From Acanthochlamys bracteata (taxonomy: Eukaryota; Streptophyta; Magnoliopsida; Pandanales; Velloziaceae), in NCBI GenBank assembly GCA_019914995.1, contig CM034139.1:7690386-7754385 (forward strand): 64,000 nucleotides of DNA. The letters are read 5' to 3'. Each line of letters opens with the position of its first letter. Position 1 is the first letter of the stretch. Shown in pieces: positions 35,366 to 47,483 of this stretch. A program made the position numbers and the translations under genes. Under the pieces are notes generated by a model. That model had not been told where the DNA came from. It ran no database searches and saw only the letters and a list, made by a program, of their open reading frames with translations.

Positions 35366-38300
35366 GATAATTGCTAAATGCTTCTCCATCTTCTACTTGC
35401 TCTCCGCTTTTCTATGATCACAATAATTAAGTAGTTATTGTTTATGCATTTTTTATATTAATGAAGTTTATTTTAGTGTTTAAGTAGGCTAGCACTGAAT
35501 TTGTTAGCTAACCAACTGCTGATTAAATGAAACAAAAAAGTTAGCGGAAAGTTTGTCAGCTGACATGCTGCTGGCTTGCGAAACCATTTTAACAGAGAGC
35601 ACACCAGCCGTTAATCAGTCAGCTAACCCGCTGCTGACTCTCTCCCCCATTCAAAACAGAGAGCACATAAATAACGAACCAACCAGCTGAGAGGTTACTG
35701 ACTAGCAGGCAGAGAGCAAACCTGATCTCAATTCTAGAACAACTATCATACTATCTTTAGAGCTAATTCAAGGATGTTTTCGACCACGATTGAGCGCAAT
35801 CTTCGCAACACTCATAGAGGAACATTCAGACAACATATTCAAACAAAAATGAGACCGTTTGACTCATCAACCAAGTTCCAAAAAATCGGCGATAAGAGGA
35901 AGCATACACATAACCTGACATGACTGGATTGCATTTTCAGCAGGCCATTTCTACAAGTGAAAATTTGAAAACATAGAGAGCAACATATCAATTTTAAAAC
36001 CAACACAAAAGATCCAACATGTAGCAATAAATTAAGTAAAAAAAGTTATGCAAGATGCAAAGAAATCAGGATGCCCAATAAGAAAATAGTAGAACATTAT
36101 TGTGCTCGGTTGGTGGTGAAAAACTATGCACTGAAGGATCGACTTTGATGTAATTTTCTCTCTAAGTGGTACGCTTGACAACTATTTTTTCCAGTCTCCA
36201 GTGGTATTTTACTTTAATTCTCATTGCTTAGAACTAACATTAAAAGGCTAACTAAGTCTCTGTAAAAGAATCAGTAAGAACTCAGCAAGCTGACCTTCTG
36301 CTGAGCATCTTAAAAGTTTAACGTTTACTAAAGTGCAGGAAACCAATAAGTAAGTAGTCAGCTGACTTTTTGTTAACTCCTATAAGTTTTGAATTTAACA
36401 TTGTCAGCCGTCAATCAGCTAACTAACCTGCTACTGATCTCACTCTTTGTTTTAAATGAATCCGAACATCAGTAAATAGTCAGTCAGCCGATCCAAAACT
36501 AACAATTTATGTTTTGTAGAAAATTGTATTTTATGTATAAACCAGTAGACAGTCAGTCAGCTGTAAACTGCTGATACTCCCTTTTTGAGAAAAATTTATG
36601 TTTATTTTTTTTATTTTACAAGTCAATTCACCCTTCTATTTTGAGTTGCTTGACTACGTCTTTCAACACTTTTTATTTTTGCAGCACTTTCTCCCTCTCT
36701 CTAACTGCCTCCTGAAATTGCTATATACTTGACCTTACGTTTAGATACAAGCATTAAAAGAAACAATTGTTTCTTTTTTCCGAATTGCTTGGAATTATTC
36801 TTGGTTCACAAAGCATTAAAATGAGATTCTTACAAATCATCAGGGGTAACCCTAAAGATCTTGTTTTCTCAATAGTGTATTCATTGAAGACGAATCAAAG
36901 ATAGAAGCACTTTAACTATAATTTGTTCATGCAAGTTAAGGTCTTCATGATAAGTAAGAAGTGCATTCTTGAACTGACTTACAAAGTAAGTAATGTAAGA
37001 TATTGAGGCGGACAAGGAAATCTGAATTTGAAGGAGCACTAGTTTGGTGTAAGGATGAGTTGGCATACAGCCATGGAAAAGTATGGAATGCCCTGAATTA
37101 GGAGGTAGGTTTCCAAGTCATATACATAATCCCAAAAGGAAAACTGTCCAAATGAAGTTCTTCTCTGAGTATGCAATGAGTTGGCATACAGCCATGGAAA
37201 AGTATGCAATGCCCTGAATTTGGAGAAATATCAAGTTCTTCTCTGTTATATTAAATTGGAGTTTATGTATGGTGACAATATCACCAGGTAGTTTCTTGAA
37301 TTGTAAACTAGTAATTTGCAGGGGCAGATGAAGGTGTATGAAATTATTCTCCGTGCTTGGCTTGGAAGAGAGAAGATCACCATGTGTCATAGTATATTAA
37401 GAGATCCTTTGACAAAGGCTTCTATCTTGCTTCTAGGACTTTTCTCTAAGTTTGCACCATAGGCATTACTTCCCAAAACTTTGCACTTAAGCTTTCATCA
37501 TAGATATCCGGAGTTAATTCATAAAACTTTTCTGCATTCCACTTCTCGAGGATTCGATTAATTTAGAACAGAAATATGTTATCTTGATGTTGGTTATTTA
37601 TGTTTGTGATCTTCTGTCATCTAACTGAAAAACTCGTGTTGCATTTTACAGTGTAGAGCTTTCCTGTGTTACAACTGATAACTGCATATGTGTTTGATAA
37701 TTTATCTTTTGGATTTGAACAAAGCCTGCTCTCAGTTAAAAAAATCATGTTTATTCTGAGAAAATTCCTTCAAGCTATCGGACTTTAGTTTAGCATATTC
37801 TTGGTTTCTCAGAATATTAAGCAAGAACTGAGAAGAGAGTCTGCAAAACATATGGGCGTGGATAGGAGGACTGATGAGGTAGATCTTGGTGAGTTAGTTA
37901 TACCAGGAGCTTCAATGAATTTCTGGTCATGAAATAACAGATGCAATACATGATATTCAGACTGCTTCATCTTTATGTCTGGATGCAGACCGCTTCATCA
38001 TATGCAGAAATCAACAAATCAACTGGAGCAGCTTCCAAGAAGTCCAGTCGGAGTTGTGTTGAGTCTGATGATTGTTGATTTGGTTGAAGAGAACGCTTGT
38101 TTCCCCCCACCTGGTGACCTCTAGCTACTCTTCTCTTAAGAGTTAGGTGTATGTGCTGAGCCATTTCAGTTCCCCTTTTATCTGTAACGGATTTCTAGCT
38201 GTAGGAAGATAGTATATATGAAGATAGTTTCTGTAGTTTACTTTACTGAGTCATCGTGGTTAAGTTGCGCGGCCTGCTAGCGTTGCAGGAGAAGTGTTAT

Positions 38301-38715
38301 TTATCAATAGAAGAGATGTACGATTGAATCTACTCTTCATCGTGAAGGAGCGGAAGATTGCAAAAGTTTATTATCATTGTGGTTACAGGTTATTGGAGTT
38401 GCTTTACAACAACAATTACAATTTTGTTTATTTAGTAAAGTTGATCCTTGGAGTTTTGTTTATTTAGTAAAGTTGTTTATTACAGCTTTGCAGGAGAAGT
38501 GTTATTTGTTATTTATTTAGTAAAGTTGATTCTTGAAGTTTTATTTCATGAACTATCTCTTTCTTTCTTTTCATTTCATGAGAAATTGATTGATTGAAAG
38601 AGATAATACATTCTGTCTGTAGCTAGAGCAGAAGAAGAGGACGAAGGCCTGATTCGGTTCGATTTCGTTAACCTCCTCTCCGCTGTTTTACTTCTTATTA
38701 ATCAAATAAAATTAA
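35366..38715. other. Gene-poor spacer with degenerate repeats
   Basis: Degenerate GTCAGCTGAC / CTGCTGACT-type words recur between 35500 and 36570. A 45-bp direct repeat is present near 37100 and 37200, and short tandem duplications of a TTTATTTAGTAAAGTTG unit near 38432-38530. One coding-like plus-strand stretch (37821-37932, ending in GELVIPGASMNFWS and a stop) is unassigned. There is no recognisable gene. Confidence 0.5.
37055..37220 (+). repeat. Direct repeat, two 45-bp copies 121 bp apart
   Basis: ATGAGTTGGCATACAGCCAT and the following 25 bases occur at 37055-37099 and again at 37176-37220, with one or two differences (TATGGAATG versus TATGCAATG). Confidence 0.85.
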
Positions 38716-39350
38716 ATGCACCGTTCTTTTGTTCTTGTTTCCTCCTTTCTTTACTTTCTTCTCCAGATCCACTACTACCACTACTACTACTGCTGCTGTG
38801 CTGAGGATCTCTCAACCGCGGCGGACGAGGAGGGGAAAGCAATTGGTGTTTCAATCAATCAGAAAGTCATTATAAATATAGTTGACCCTGTTGGTCGGCC
38901 GGTGTTCGTTCTTTTCGGTTCCTCCATCATCCAGTTTAGCTTCAGCAACAGCGGATGGGGAGCAATCCTCCAAGCCATCTACGCTCGCAAAGTAAAATTT
39001 TCCTTTCATTTACTTCTCAATCTCAAAATCATCCAAATAGAGACAGAGATCGATTACCTTTTATCAATTTTGGCTATTCTATGTTGACTATTTAGATTAG
39101 TGGTGATGATTCATTTCCTCCTCTGCTTTTACAAGACTTCCATTACAGGGATGGCGTTCACCTTTCATCCGACGGAAGTCAGATAGTTGTGCAAGAGATT
39201 CTGAAGGTTCTCAAAGAAGTAGATTGGGAGCCATCTCCCCACTGGAAGTCACTACCGACGGAGTTTGCTGGGGATTCATCATATGACTTTGTTGTTGCTG
39301 ATGGAAAATCTACAATAAGCCTTTCAGAATACTTTCCACAGAGATACTGA
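38716..39350 (+). pseudogene. GDSL (SGNH) esterase, CPRD49 type, internal exons deleted
   Basis: The first exon (38716-38991, 92 codons) has a hydrophobic N-terminus and then FVLFGSSIIQFSF, the block I serine region, with SGWGAILQAIYARK ending at a GT donor. The last exon (39149-39350) has DGVHLSSDGSQIVVQEIL, which carries the catalytic Asp-x-x-His of block V, and HWKSLPTEFAGDSSYDFVVA to a TGA. Only 157 bases separate them, so the usual middle exons (YFGGND block III and the rest, well over 100 residues) are absent. Splicing the two directly gives a frame mismatch: the last exon needs a two-base carry-over. Family role: hydrolysis of small carboxylic esters. Most likely a dead gene after an internal deletion. 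The N-terminal CCCAEDLSTAADEEG region is not recognised. Confidence 0.82.
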
Positions 39351-39984
39351 ATGGGATTAAATGATCCCCTTTCTTGTGAGACCACCCAAAACTTCAATAT
39401 GTAGTATTCTGGTGTCTAATTCCCAATACAAGGCGTTGTACCATCGAATGCGTCTAGTTCCTGATAATTTTACCATCATGAACAGCTTGAGAACTGTGTC
39501 ACCAAACCTTGTTTCAAATGTCTTGCCATTCTCTGCACTGAAGTGTCTGCACATCTTTTACGTTATGTTCCAGCAAATCTGCTCGACTGTAGCAACCATG
39601 CCAAGCTGCCATATCCAAAATAATTGAAGAAACACCGCAAGAATCTGGAATGTTGCATGCAAAGAAAACAGCCGTAGAGAAACAAAGCACTAAGCCCCCA
39701 CGATAAATATCACAAGCTTATGAGCATACAAGATAGCATTCCGCCTCGGAATTGTAGCTTTATGAATCAAAAAGCTCGAGGCATTTCAAGTATACAACTA
39801 CCTCAAACAGAAATGAACGAAAAGGTTTATTTTATCCAATTGCAACAGATGCAACCATTACTCCTGAAGTATGATCAGATAAAGGAACACAATTTCATCC
39901 CTGCTCCTACAGTTTGACGCATCATAGCTTTTGGAAATAACAAATGAGCACTTGGAAACTGAAGGTTCATATAGTGTTCAAAGA

Positions 39985-42900
39985 CTACTTGTGGTATCCT
40001 CTAATTTCCTTCAGTACGCCCTCAGCAAGTGCATCTGCATCGTAATTCTTGCCAAAGAACTTCACAAACTCCATGTTTGGATCCATCAGGTACCTGAAAT
40101 AACCCAAGAATAAGTTTACAAGTCATTTAAAATTGCCAACCGATAAATCTAACTGATCTCCTTCAAACGAATTATACCCAACAGATGGACAAAAACAATA
40201 CCAGCGTAGGTTTCATATGGATCTTTAGAAAAGCTGTATAACTTTGTAGGACCCCTCCAAACATTCATATTGCAGGATTCCTCAATATCTTTCTGATGTT
40301 TGGTCTATATAGGACCTGTTTGGGTGAGCTGATAATAAGGAGCTATTGAAATAAGTAGCTTGTTTCTGAAATAAGCAGTCTAGTCTTATTTCTGGAAAAA
40401 ACGATCTTATTTTTTATAGGTGTGTTTGGATAGAAAAAATTATTTTTCAAATAAGTTGACAGTAGTATTTGAGTGAATAAGCAAATATTTATTAGCTGAA
40501 CGAGAATATAAATGATTGAAATCTCTCTTAGTAATAACCAATGATATACGTTAAATTTGTAGATGTCTTTTAATACATAATTTATTTTTTTATTATAACA
40601 TATTTAATTTTTAAATATCTTTTCTTAAAAAGTTGGGATCAGGATATGAAAGGAATTTGCCAAATGATCATTTATAAATTTGTCCAAAACTTACCAACAT
40701 GCACATCAATTTTAAATTGTTGAGGACAAAAAAGTCATTCATCAATAAGCCTCTGATCTTACTTAAAAACAAGCCAGAATAAGCAGCTTATATTAAGCTC
40801 ACCCAAACATCCAAAAATATTGTTTTGGATTTATTTGGATTTAATAAACCCAAATAATTGATCCCAAAAGGAACAATAGTATTTGGAATGAAATTCTAAA
40901 ATATTTTTTAAGACTTTAATAAAATTAGTAATTGAGTTGAACCAAAATAATTAATAAATATTATAATACATTTTATAATACTAATCTTAATTATAATTTT
41001 GAAAATTTAATGAAACATTAATAAAATAAATATAAAGCAAACATGTAAAGAGAGAAAAAAAGTAGGGACATAGACAAACAACAAGCAGACCACCACAATT
41101 TTCTTTTCCATTCGTGTTTTATCTCATATTCAAAACTTTCACCAAGTTTTCCTCAAGACTTCTCAGAGGTAGCTACTTCTCAGAAAACCAAATGCTGGAA
41201 AACTTAAAGTTATCCAAAAAGTTTTCCTTTTCTTGCAACTTGCCAGAGGACCAAACATGGCCTTAGCCCACAATTGTTGAAAATATCATGATACTGAAGT
41301 GTGTCCAATGAATTCCTAAAACCTCCATTCTCATGCTAACTTCTATTCCCATGCTTGGGCTTAACCATGAAGGATTGAGTCGAAGGGCCAAAATAAAGCA
41401 ATAATAACTGTCATCATGTCAATTTTATTGTTCCTGAAAGATCACTTAGTGTTTTGCAACTGGCACAAAGCTCACAGCTAGACTCTTCTATACCACAACC
41501 AACAATACTATGCAGGTTGAGAACTTACATGACAATTGAGTGATCAACAAGATAATCAGACCCCTCCTCTTCGGTCTTCATATAGTAAACTCGATAAGCA
41601 CGGGCAACTTGTCTTACATCATCAGGAGTACCAGTTAAGCCAACCAGATCGGGATGAAATTCTACACAATGTTATAGACAAGGAGATTGTAAGATTTAAG
41701 TGAATTAAAACAGCTGACAACATTCACTGAAATCTTTTATTTTTGGCATCCTCTTTAATTTGCATATGACAGAGAAGGAATACCTTTTACATATTCACGA
41801 ATTTGGTCAACAGTATCCCTTTCTGGATCCACTGAAATAAAAACAGGCACAATGTCTGCTCCTTTCTCTCCTTCAACAAGATTTGAGTTAAAAAATTAGC
41901 TTTTCATCCTCACACGAAAAAAATATCTTATCTCCACAATAAAATCATTATGCACAGCACAAAAATCATAAGAAAATCACTAACTCACAACCCATATTCA
42001 AATGTATGAGCAACGGATGACCTATCCAGAACTCACTACGGACAGAACATCATAGGACGGAAATGCCTAATAGCAACCAGAAGCATAAAGTAATGAATTT
42101 CAAGCAATTCCAACAAATGAAATCATTACTTCATCTGTCTCCTAAATTTTTATGATACTTGGTTTGTATGAACAGAAAAAAGGACCCATAATATTCAAGA
42201 GTACTGCAGCTATCCTGAAAAGCACGAAATGAAGTAAGGCAGCACCTCATTTCCAAAAGAAAAATTGAACATTTTTACCATGATGCTATTTTTCAGTTCT
42301 CCAGCATTTTGATCTTACCAAGCTTAGCATCAACATTTAAAGATACTTAAACAGCAATTAAGTTGTAGGCAGCATAAAATTATATTACAACCAACTAGGC
42401 AAATGACGTACATTTGATAAACAGATTATATCCCAAAGCTTTTAAGAGAAATCCAGAGACAGAACATGATCCAAATGCTAATCCTGGAGATTTGTACAAA
42501 GCTTACAGATAAAATATTAAATCAAATATAATAAAAAATTCTTACTTAGTTTTTCAATAGACATGGCCAACTTTTGCAGTTCATCAGGACATATATCGGG
42601 GCAGTGAGTGAAACCGAAATATATCAATGTCCACTTCCCTACAAAGTCCTTATCAGTTACACTTTTCCCATCATGGTTCACAAGTTTGAAGGGGCCACCA
42701 ATAGCAGCTTTTCCTGCAGAAGGACCCTGTTTTGGAGCAGTTGAAGCTGCTTTAAGTTCTGCAGGTCAAAACAAAATTAGTTGATATTCAGGTAAAATGA
42801 AATGTTTCTCATGATTTAAGTTCTGCATGTGAACAGAATGCAGTCAATTTCAGGTATGATGAAAGTTTCTTGTGATAATATGATCATCCAGATCAAGATG

Positions 42901-45900
42901 GATTTAACTTTTCAGTTAATAATTTAGGCTCAAATTTCACAACCAAACAATAAAGGTAATATTTAAAAACAAGAACGAAGATAAAATCAGGATTAGTTCG
43001 GTCCTCATGCAGTAGCAGGTTATCAAATCATGATTGAAACATATCCTGGAGTTCCCAAACCAAGACCAGGTCGGTCTTAAACCAATGTGCAGTTGGCAAA
43101 ATCCCAATGAGGACTTTACTTTGAATAGCAACTAGCATATTAAACAATGTCAATCCAAGTTCAGCAAAAGTTGATACTCTATTACATTAAAATAGCATTG
43201 AAGATTATCCTGCAAGACCACTTATGTTTTTACCTTGAGACTCAAAAACATGTGCAGGTAGTATCCTACTAAGTTAACTTCAATAATTAATTTAGCTTCT
43301 CCCACAAGCTCCTCGAACAGATACCTAACACCAATATCACTCAGGCATGTTTTGTTGAGGGCATGCCATATTAAACTATAGCTTTACGTAATTTGTGAGG
43401 ACTCTGTGGTGTAGTCAAGACTCAATACTCATCAAATTAAATGATTGCTACTCAGATAAGTTGGGAATATTACCAAAAAGAGCCAAGATAAGAGAAACAT
43501 TACATAGCAACAAGTAACAATGAAAATTAGAAATAATTTCACAGAAAATGTAAAACGCTAATGAACACGGAAAGATTTGAAAAAGAATGGTCTTCACATT
43601 TCTTATCCAAAGCAAGAACTGCTTTCTGTTGGATTCTAATTTGAAAACTACTAACCGACAAAAAAAGGACAGTTAACTAAATTAAACCCAAAAAGGAAGA
43701 TAATTCCTACTCCTACTCACCATAGAAATCTACCTTCAATATGTCGCTTCTTCTCCTTATCATAATATAAAATTAACCCTCCTCCAGTGATGATCAAAAG
43801 CACAAGGCTTAACCAAGAGACAGGCTGCATTTGCCAACAATATGGATAAGAATATACTTAATTTCGAATAACAAGTCAACAGCACAAAAAGTGACAGCCA
43901 AGACTTTATCATACCAAGTGGAGTTGGCCAAATTTAAATTTGGACGTCAAATAAAAAATCAATTCTCAATTGAGCAACGAACACTCTCCAATACTAAAAC
44001 GAAAGAAGTAAGATCAGTAACTGTTGAAAGATTATTAAGAAAGTGTTTGTAAGTTTTCTCCATTGATTTTTTTTCTCCGCTTTTTGAGTATAACTGCATC
44101 TCAGTAATTGCAAATTAAATCAGAATTCTCTACCATAATTTAAGCTTCTCTACAATGAAATTCAAAAATATTATTCAGAACCACTGATGAACTCTGTAAA
44201 GTAAATGATGAAACATAGTAAATACTGAAGCAACAAACCCTAGGAGTCCATGAATGATTTCTCTTTCCCAAACTAACAAAAGCTTGAAATTTCAGAAAAG
44301 AAAAGCTAAGAGATTACTGGAGCTAATAATAAATCAGAAAATGTATATGATCAAATTTAGTAGTTTACCCCTCCACGGACAGACTTTCCAGTGGGTTCAG
44401 TCTCTTTGGATTCACCATGCTTGTCCGCTTCCTTTTCTCCTCCTTTGTAGGTTGTGTCCGATGCACTTTTGGAATTAGTATGACTTGAAGTTGGGGCAGT
44501 GCTAGCTAGAAAGTAATTTGAAAAGATTGAACTTTGATTTGCGTTAAGTATTTGGGAAGCCTGCATTTAGCAAAACGACTTGCTTTCAGTGCTTTCAATA
44601 TGAGACTAACAAAGTTGGGAAGAGATCAAGAAAAGCTATGATTTAAGCTTCAACATCGAAAAGTAATTTGAAAAGAATGAAATATGACTTGGATTAATAT
44701 TTGCAAAAACCTGCATTTTGCTTTCAGTATGGTAAAAGATGGGAAGACAATAGATATGATTAATCCATGCTATTTAGGTCTTTTGGCTACCATCTGAAAA
44801 CCCTTTCTTTGCCTCTATTTCACTTTGTCTTTTTCCTATATCTTAAATTAGAAAATCCTAATGCATAAGTTTTTTTTATGTAACTGGTAATAGATACAAA
44901 CCAAAGCATTTCCACACAAAATTTCAAATCATCTTAGCCACTGTCAAAAAGTTGATGCTTAGAAATAAGTGTGAACTCATTATGCCATTTATACTTCTTA
45001 ATATTCTCAAAATAAAAAGGGTAATTATTTCTTTTTTATTTTTCAATTTCATTTCTTTGAATTAATAAAATCATACATTATCGATGGGGTCTCAACTACA
45101 TAGAGTTATATAGTTGTTGCATGTATAAGAGGAAGCATCACGTTTGTCCAAATAAATGACTCAGGAAGCAATGTATGCTACATAGGCTAGAAAGTTTCAA
45201 TTTGATGCAATTCTGGAAGCTATATTCATTCCAGTAACATATTCTATCAACAAGCCAATTGACATAAAATACCCAGTTTTTTACTGGCCAGATATTCATA
45301 AAGGGGGAAAAAAGAAGAAAACAAATTGATTTATTGAAATTTTAAACACAAAAAACTTAGGCCCATCTCGATCCTACAAAAGAGCCCAACTGGAGTTTAC
45401 TAGTGCATTCTCATGGACTAAAATGTAAAGTTTGGGAATCAAAATGGTTTTGGGGTTCTCCAGTTTTGAGAAAAGCATGTCAAACACTGTTTCATACTGA
45501 CCAGTAGGATATTCGTCTTAGTCAGTTTCTCAACAATTTTGTTTACCTAAAACTCCTTTGCCGGTGTATTTCGAGAAGTAAAAGGCAGCAACACAAACCA
45601 TACGACAACAACAACAAACTATACATTTATCACACTTGAGTGAGGTCAGCTACATGAATCTATTTTTCCATTCCAATTGATTATATTTGGAATCTTTTTG
45701 CCATTGTCGTTGAGATGATATAAAAGTAGTAACAAAAGTTTAAAAGCCGCAAATACAAAAAGTAAAAGAATTAATATAAACTCATAAGATAAATCTCACA
45801 AAGCGTTTAGTGTCGCTAAGCATTACTTTATATACAACATAAACTAAGATACTAGACGTAAGTAAAGTAAGTTAAAAAAAATAAATAAAAAGCTAAAACT

Positions 45901-47483
45901 AAGAAGAACTAGAATACTAAAAAGAGTTCACATAAACTAGAATGCAAAGAAAGTTAAGAAAGCATGTGAGCAAGTGTGTATATTTAACAAAATTAACAAG
46001 ACAAAAAACGAAAATGGAACCCAAAAAAAAAACTAAAAAAACGTGTCCAAGAGAAAACTCTGCATACAATGATTAACGAATTGAATTCTTAAGAAAAAAG
46101 ATAAAAAAATCAAAACTGAAATAAATAAATAAAATACAAATATAACAACAAAGACATGGATGTAAAAGAAGTATGGGGAGAGGGATAATCTATAGGTTGA
46201 GCCAGCCAAAGCACGCTCTTTTGGAGAGGCTAAGGTATTGCCTTCCTAAAGGGCAATTCATGACCATGAGTTCAACAATAGCAATGTCAACATGCTAAGA
46301 AAGAAAAAGCTCCCACAGGTAAATATACAGATAATAAGACAAAAATCACAAAGCAAATGTCATCGTAATGACGTAGTATTCAAACAAGGAAAGTCAAATA
46401 ATTAAAATACATACAGTAAATATAAAGATAAATATATAAAAAGTAAAACAAAAACAAAGACAAACAGGAACGGAATAGAAGAAAACAAAACTAAAGACCA
46501 ATAGGAAATAAATTAAAAGAAAACTACAATGGATCAAATTTATGTTTGAGTTGGATTGAAGTTCAAACCCTTCTTTTTTCAAAATTAAATATAATTAGGA
46601 AACTAAAAGAAATGAAAAAAAAAAAGCATTGGTACATGCGATAGGCAACAAGGTACCTAATAACAAACCACAAACTGAGAAACAGTGAAATATTAAGACC
46701 AAAACAGGCAATTAAGCCAAAACTCAATAAAGACAGAGGGGAACATAGTATAAATGCCAAAGAGAATTATCAACTTATAATAAGATTAAATACGGTATTG
46801 AGTAAGTAGAAGCAAGAACAAGAATGACGAACTGACGTGGCATATACATGTACGTACTATACAACTAAGAGAAACAAAACTTCAATACAATTAAAAGGAG
46901 ATGAAGCAAAACTGAAGCATGCAAAAGAAGAACAATTTTTTGCAGTTCCTCTAAAAATATAAAACCAAAGTTAAACAGAAAGCGAATATAACAACACTAA
47001 AAACAAAAGGACAATATTATTGAGTTCTTTTACAGTGCAAAGATTGAAGATGTAATAAGCAAAAACAAGAGCATCACAAAAATTAGAAAAAAGAACAAAA
47101 TGTAGTAATAGATTAAATAAAGGTAAGATGAATAAGAGTTTAAAGCTATATTTATATAATTGGCCATACATAATTCGTTGATCTGCTGTATTAAAACAAT
47201 TTGTCATATAAACCCGTGGGCTGGTAGCCACAACTTTAGTTTAAATTAGTACCAAAATACTAATTCTACGAAGAAATTAAAAGCAAGAACATATGGATTA
47301 TGGAAAAAGGAACAAATTACATTCCGGTGCACGAGAGGATATAAATTTCAAACAAATTTGAGTGATAAAATATGCTTCATAGATTCAAGAGGAGATAAAG
47401 ACATGAGAGAAACGGCTGACCTGCGAATAGCTTCTTCGATTCAGCGATCCATACAATGCTCTAAGACTAGAGAGCCTACTCAT
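39985..47483 (-). CDS. HCC1: SCO1-type copper chaperone for cytochrome c oxidase (HCC1-like)
   Basis: Seven coding exons, 5' to 3': 47483-47421, 44560-44369, 43824-43734, 42758-42546, 41870-41784, 41661-41529, 40093-39985 (888 nt, 295 residues). The first exon encodes [20 protein letters not shown], a typical mitochondrial presequence free of acidic residues. Next comes a polar linker, a membrane helix ([21 protein letters not shown], 86-106), and the thioredoxin-like SCO domain with the copper ligands CPDIC (168-172) and His256 in [22 protein letters not shown] and [13 protein letters not shown] are conserved. Known role: delivery of copper to COX subunit II at the inner mitochondrial membrane. 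The 3.4-kb span right of 44560 contains the first coding exon deep inside; upstream splice-like sites (exon ends near 47843 and 47699) suggest one or two 5' UTR exons starting near 47935. The introns carry a MITE (40319-40808) and a LINE tail (about 45600-45730). Confidence 0.92.
40319..40808. mobile_element. MITE-like element with 13-bp terminal inverted repeats
   Basis: The left end GTTTGGGTGAGCT (40319-40331) is exactly inverted at the right end (40796-40808). Just inside, AATAAGTAGCTT on the left pairs loosely with AAGCAGCTTA on the right. The element is about 490 bp, non-coding, and lies in the last intron of the SCO1-type gene. No clear target duplication was found, so the superfamily is uncertain. 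Confidence 0.75.
45595..45735 (-). mobile_element. RTE-type LINE 3' end fragment
   Basis: On the minus strand: GTAGCTGACCTCACTCAAGT, GTGATAAATGTATAGTTTG and a GTT repeat. This matches the tail of the LINE copy at about 8995-9046 (GCCAACCCCATTCAAGTGAG, then GATAAAGGCATAG and GTT-rich end). It sits in the first coding intron of the SCO1-type gene, in the same orientation as that gene. Confidence 0.7.

Noticed and set aside
46394-47231. Phe/Leu-rich small open frames on the minus strand
   Set aside because: They arise from A-rich intron sequence of the SCO1-type gene read in reverse; low complexity, no homology.
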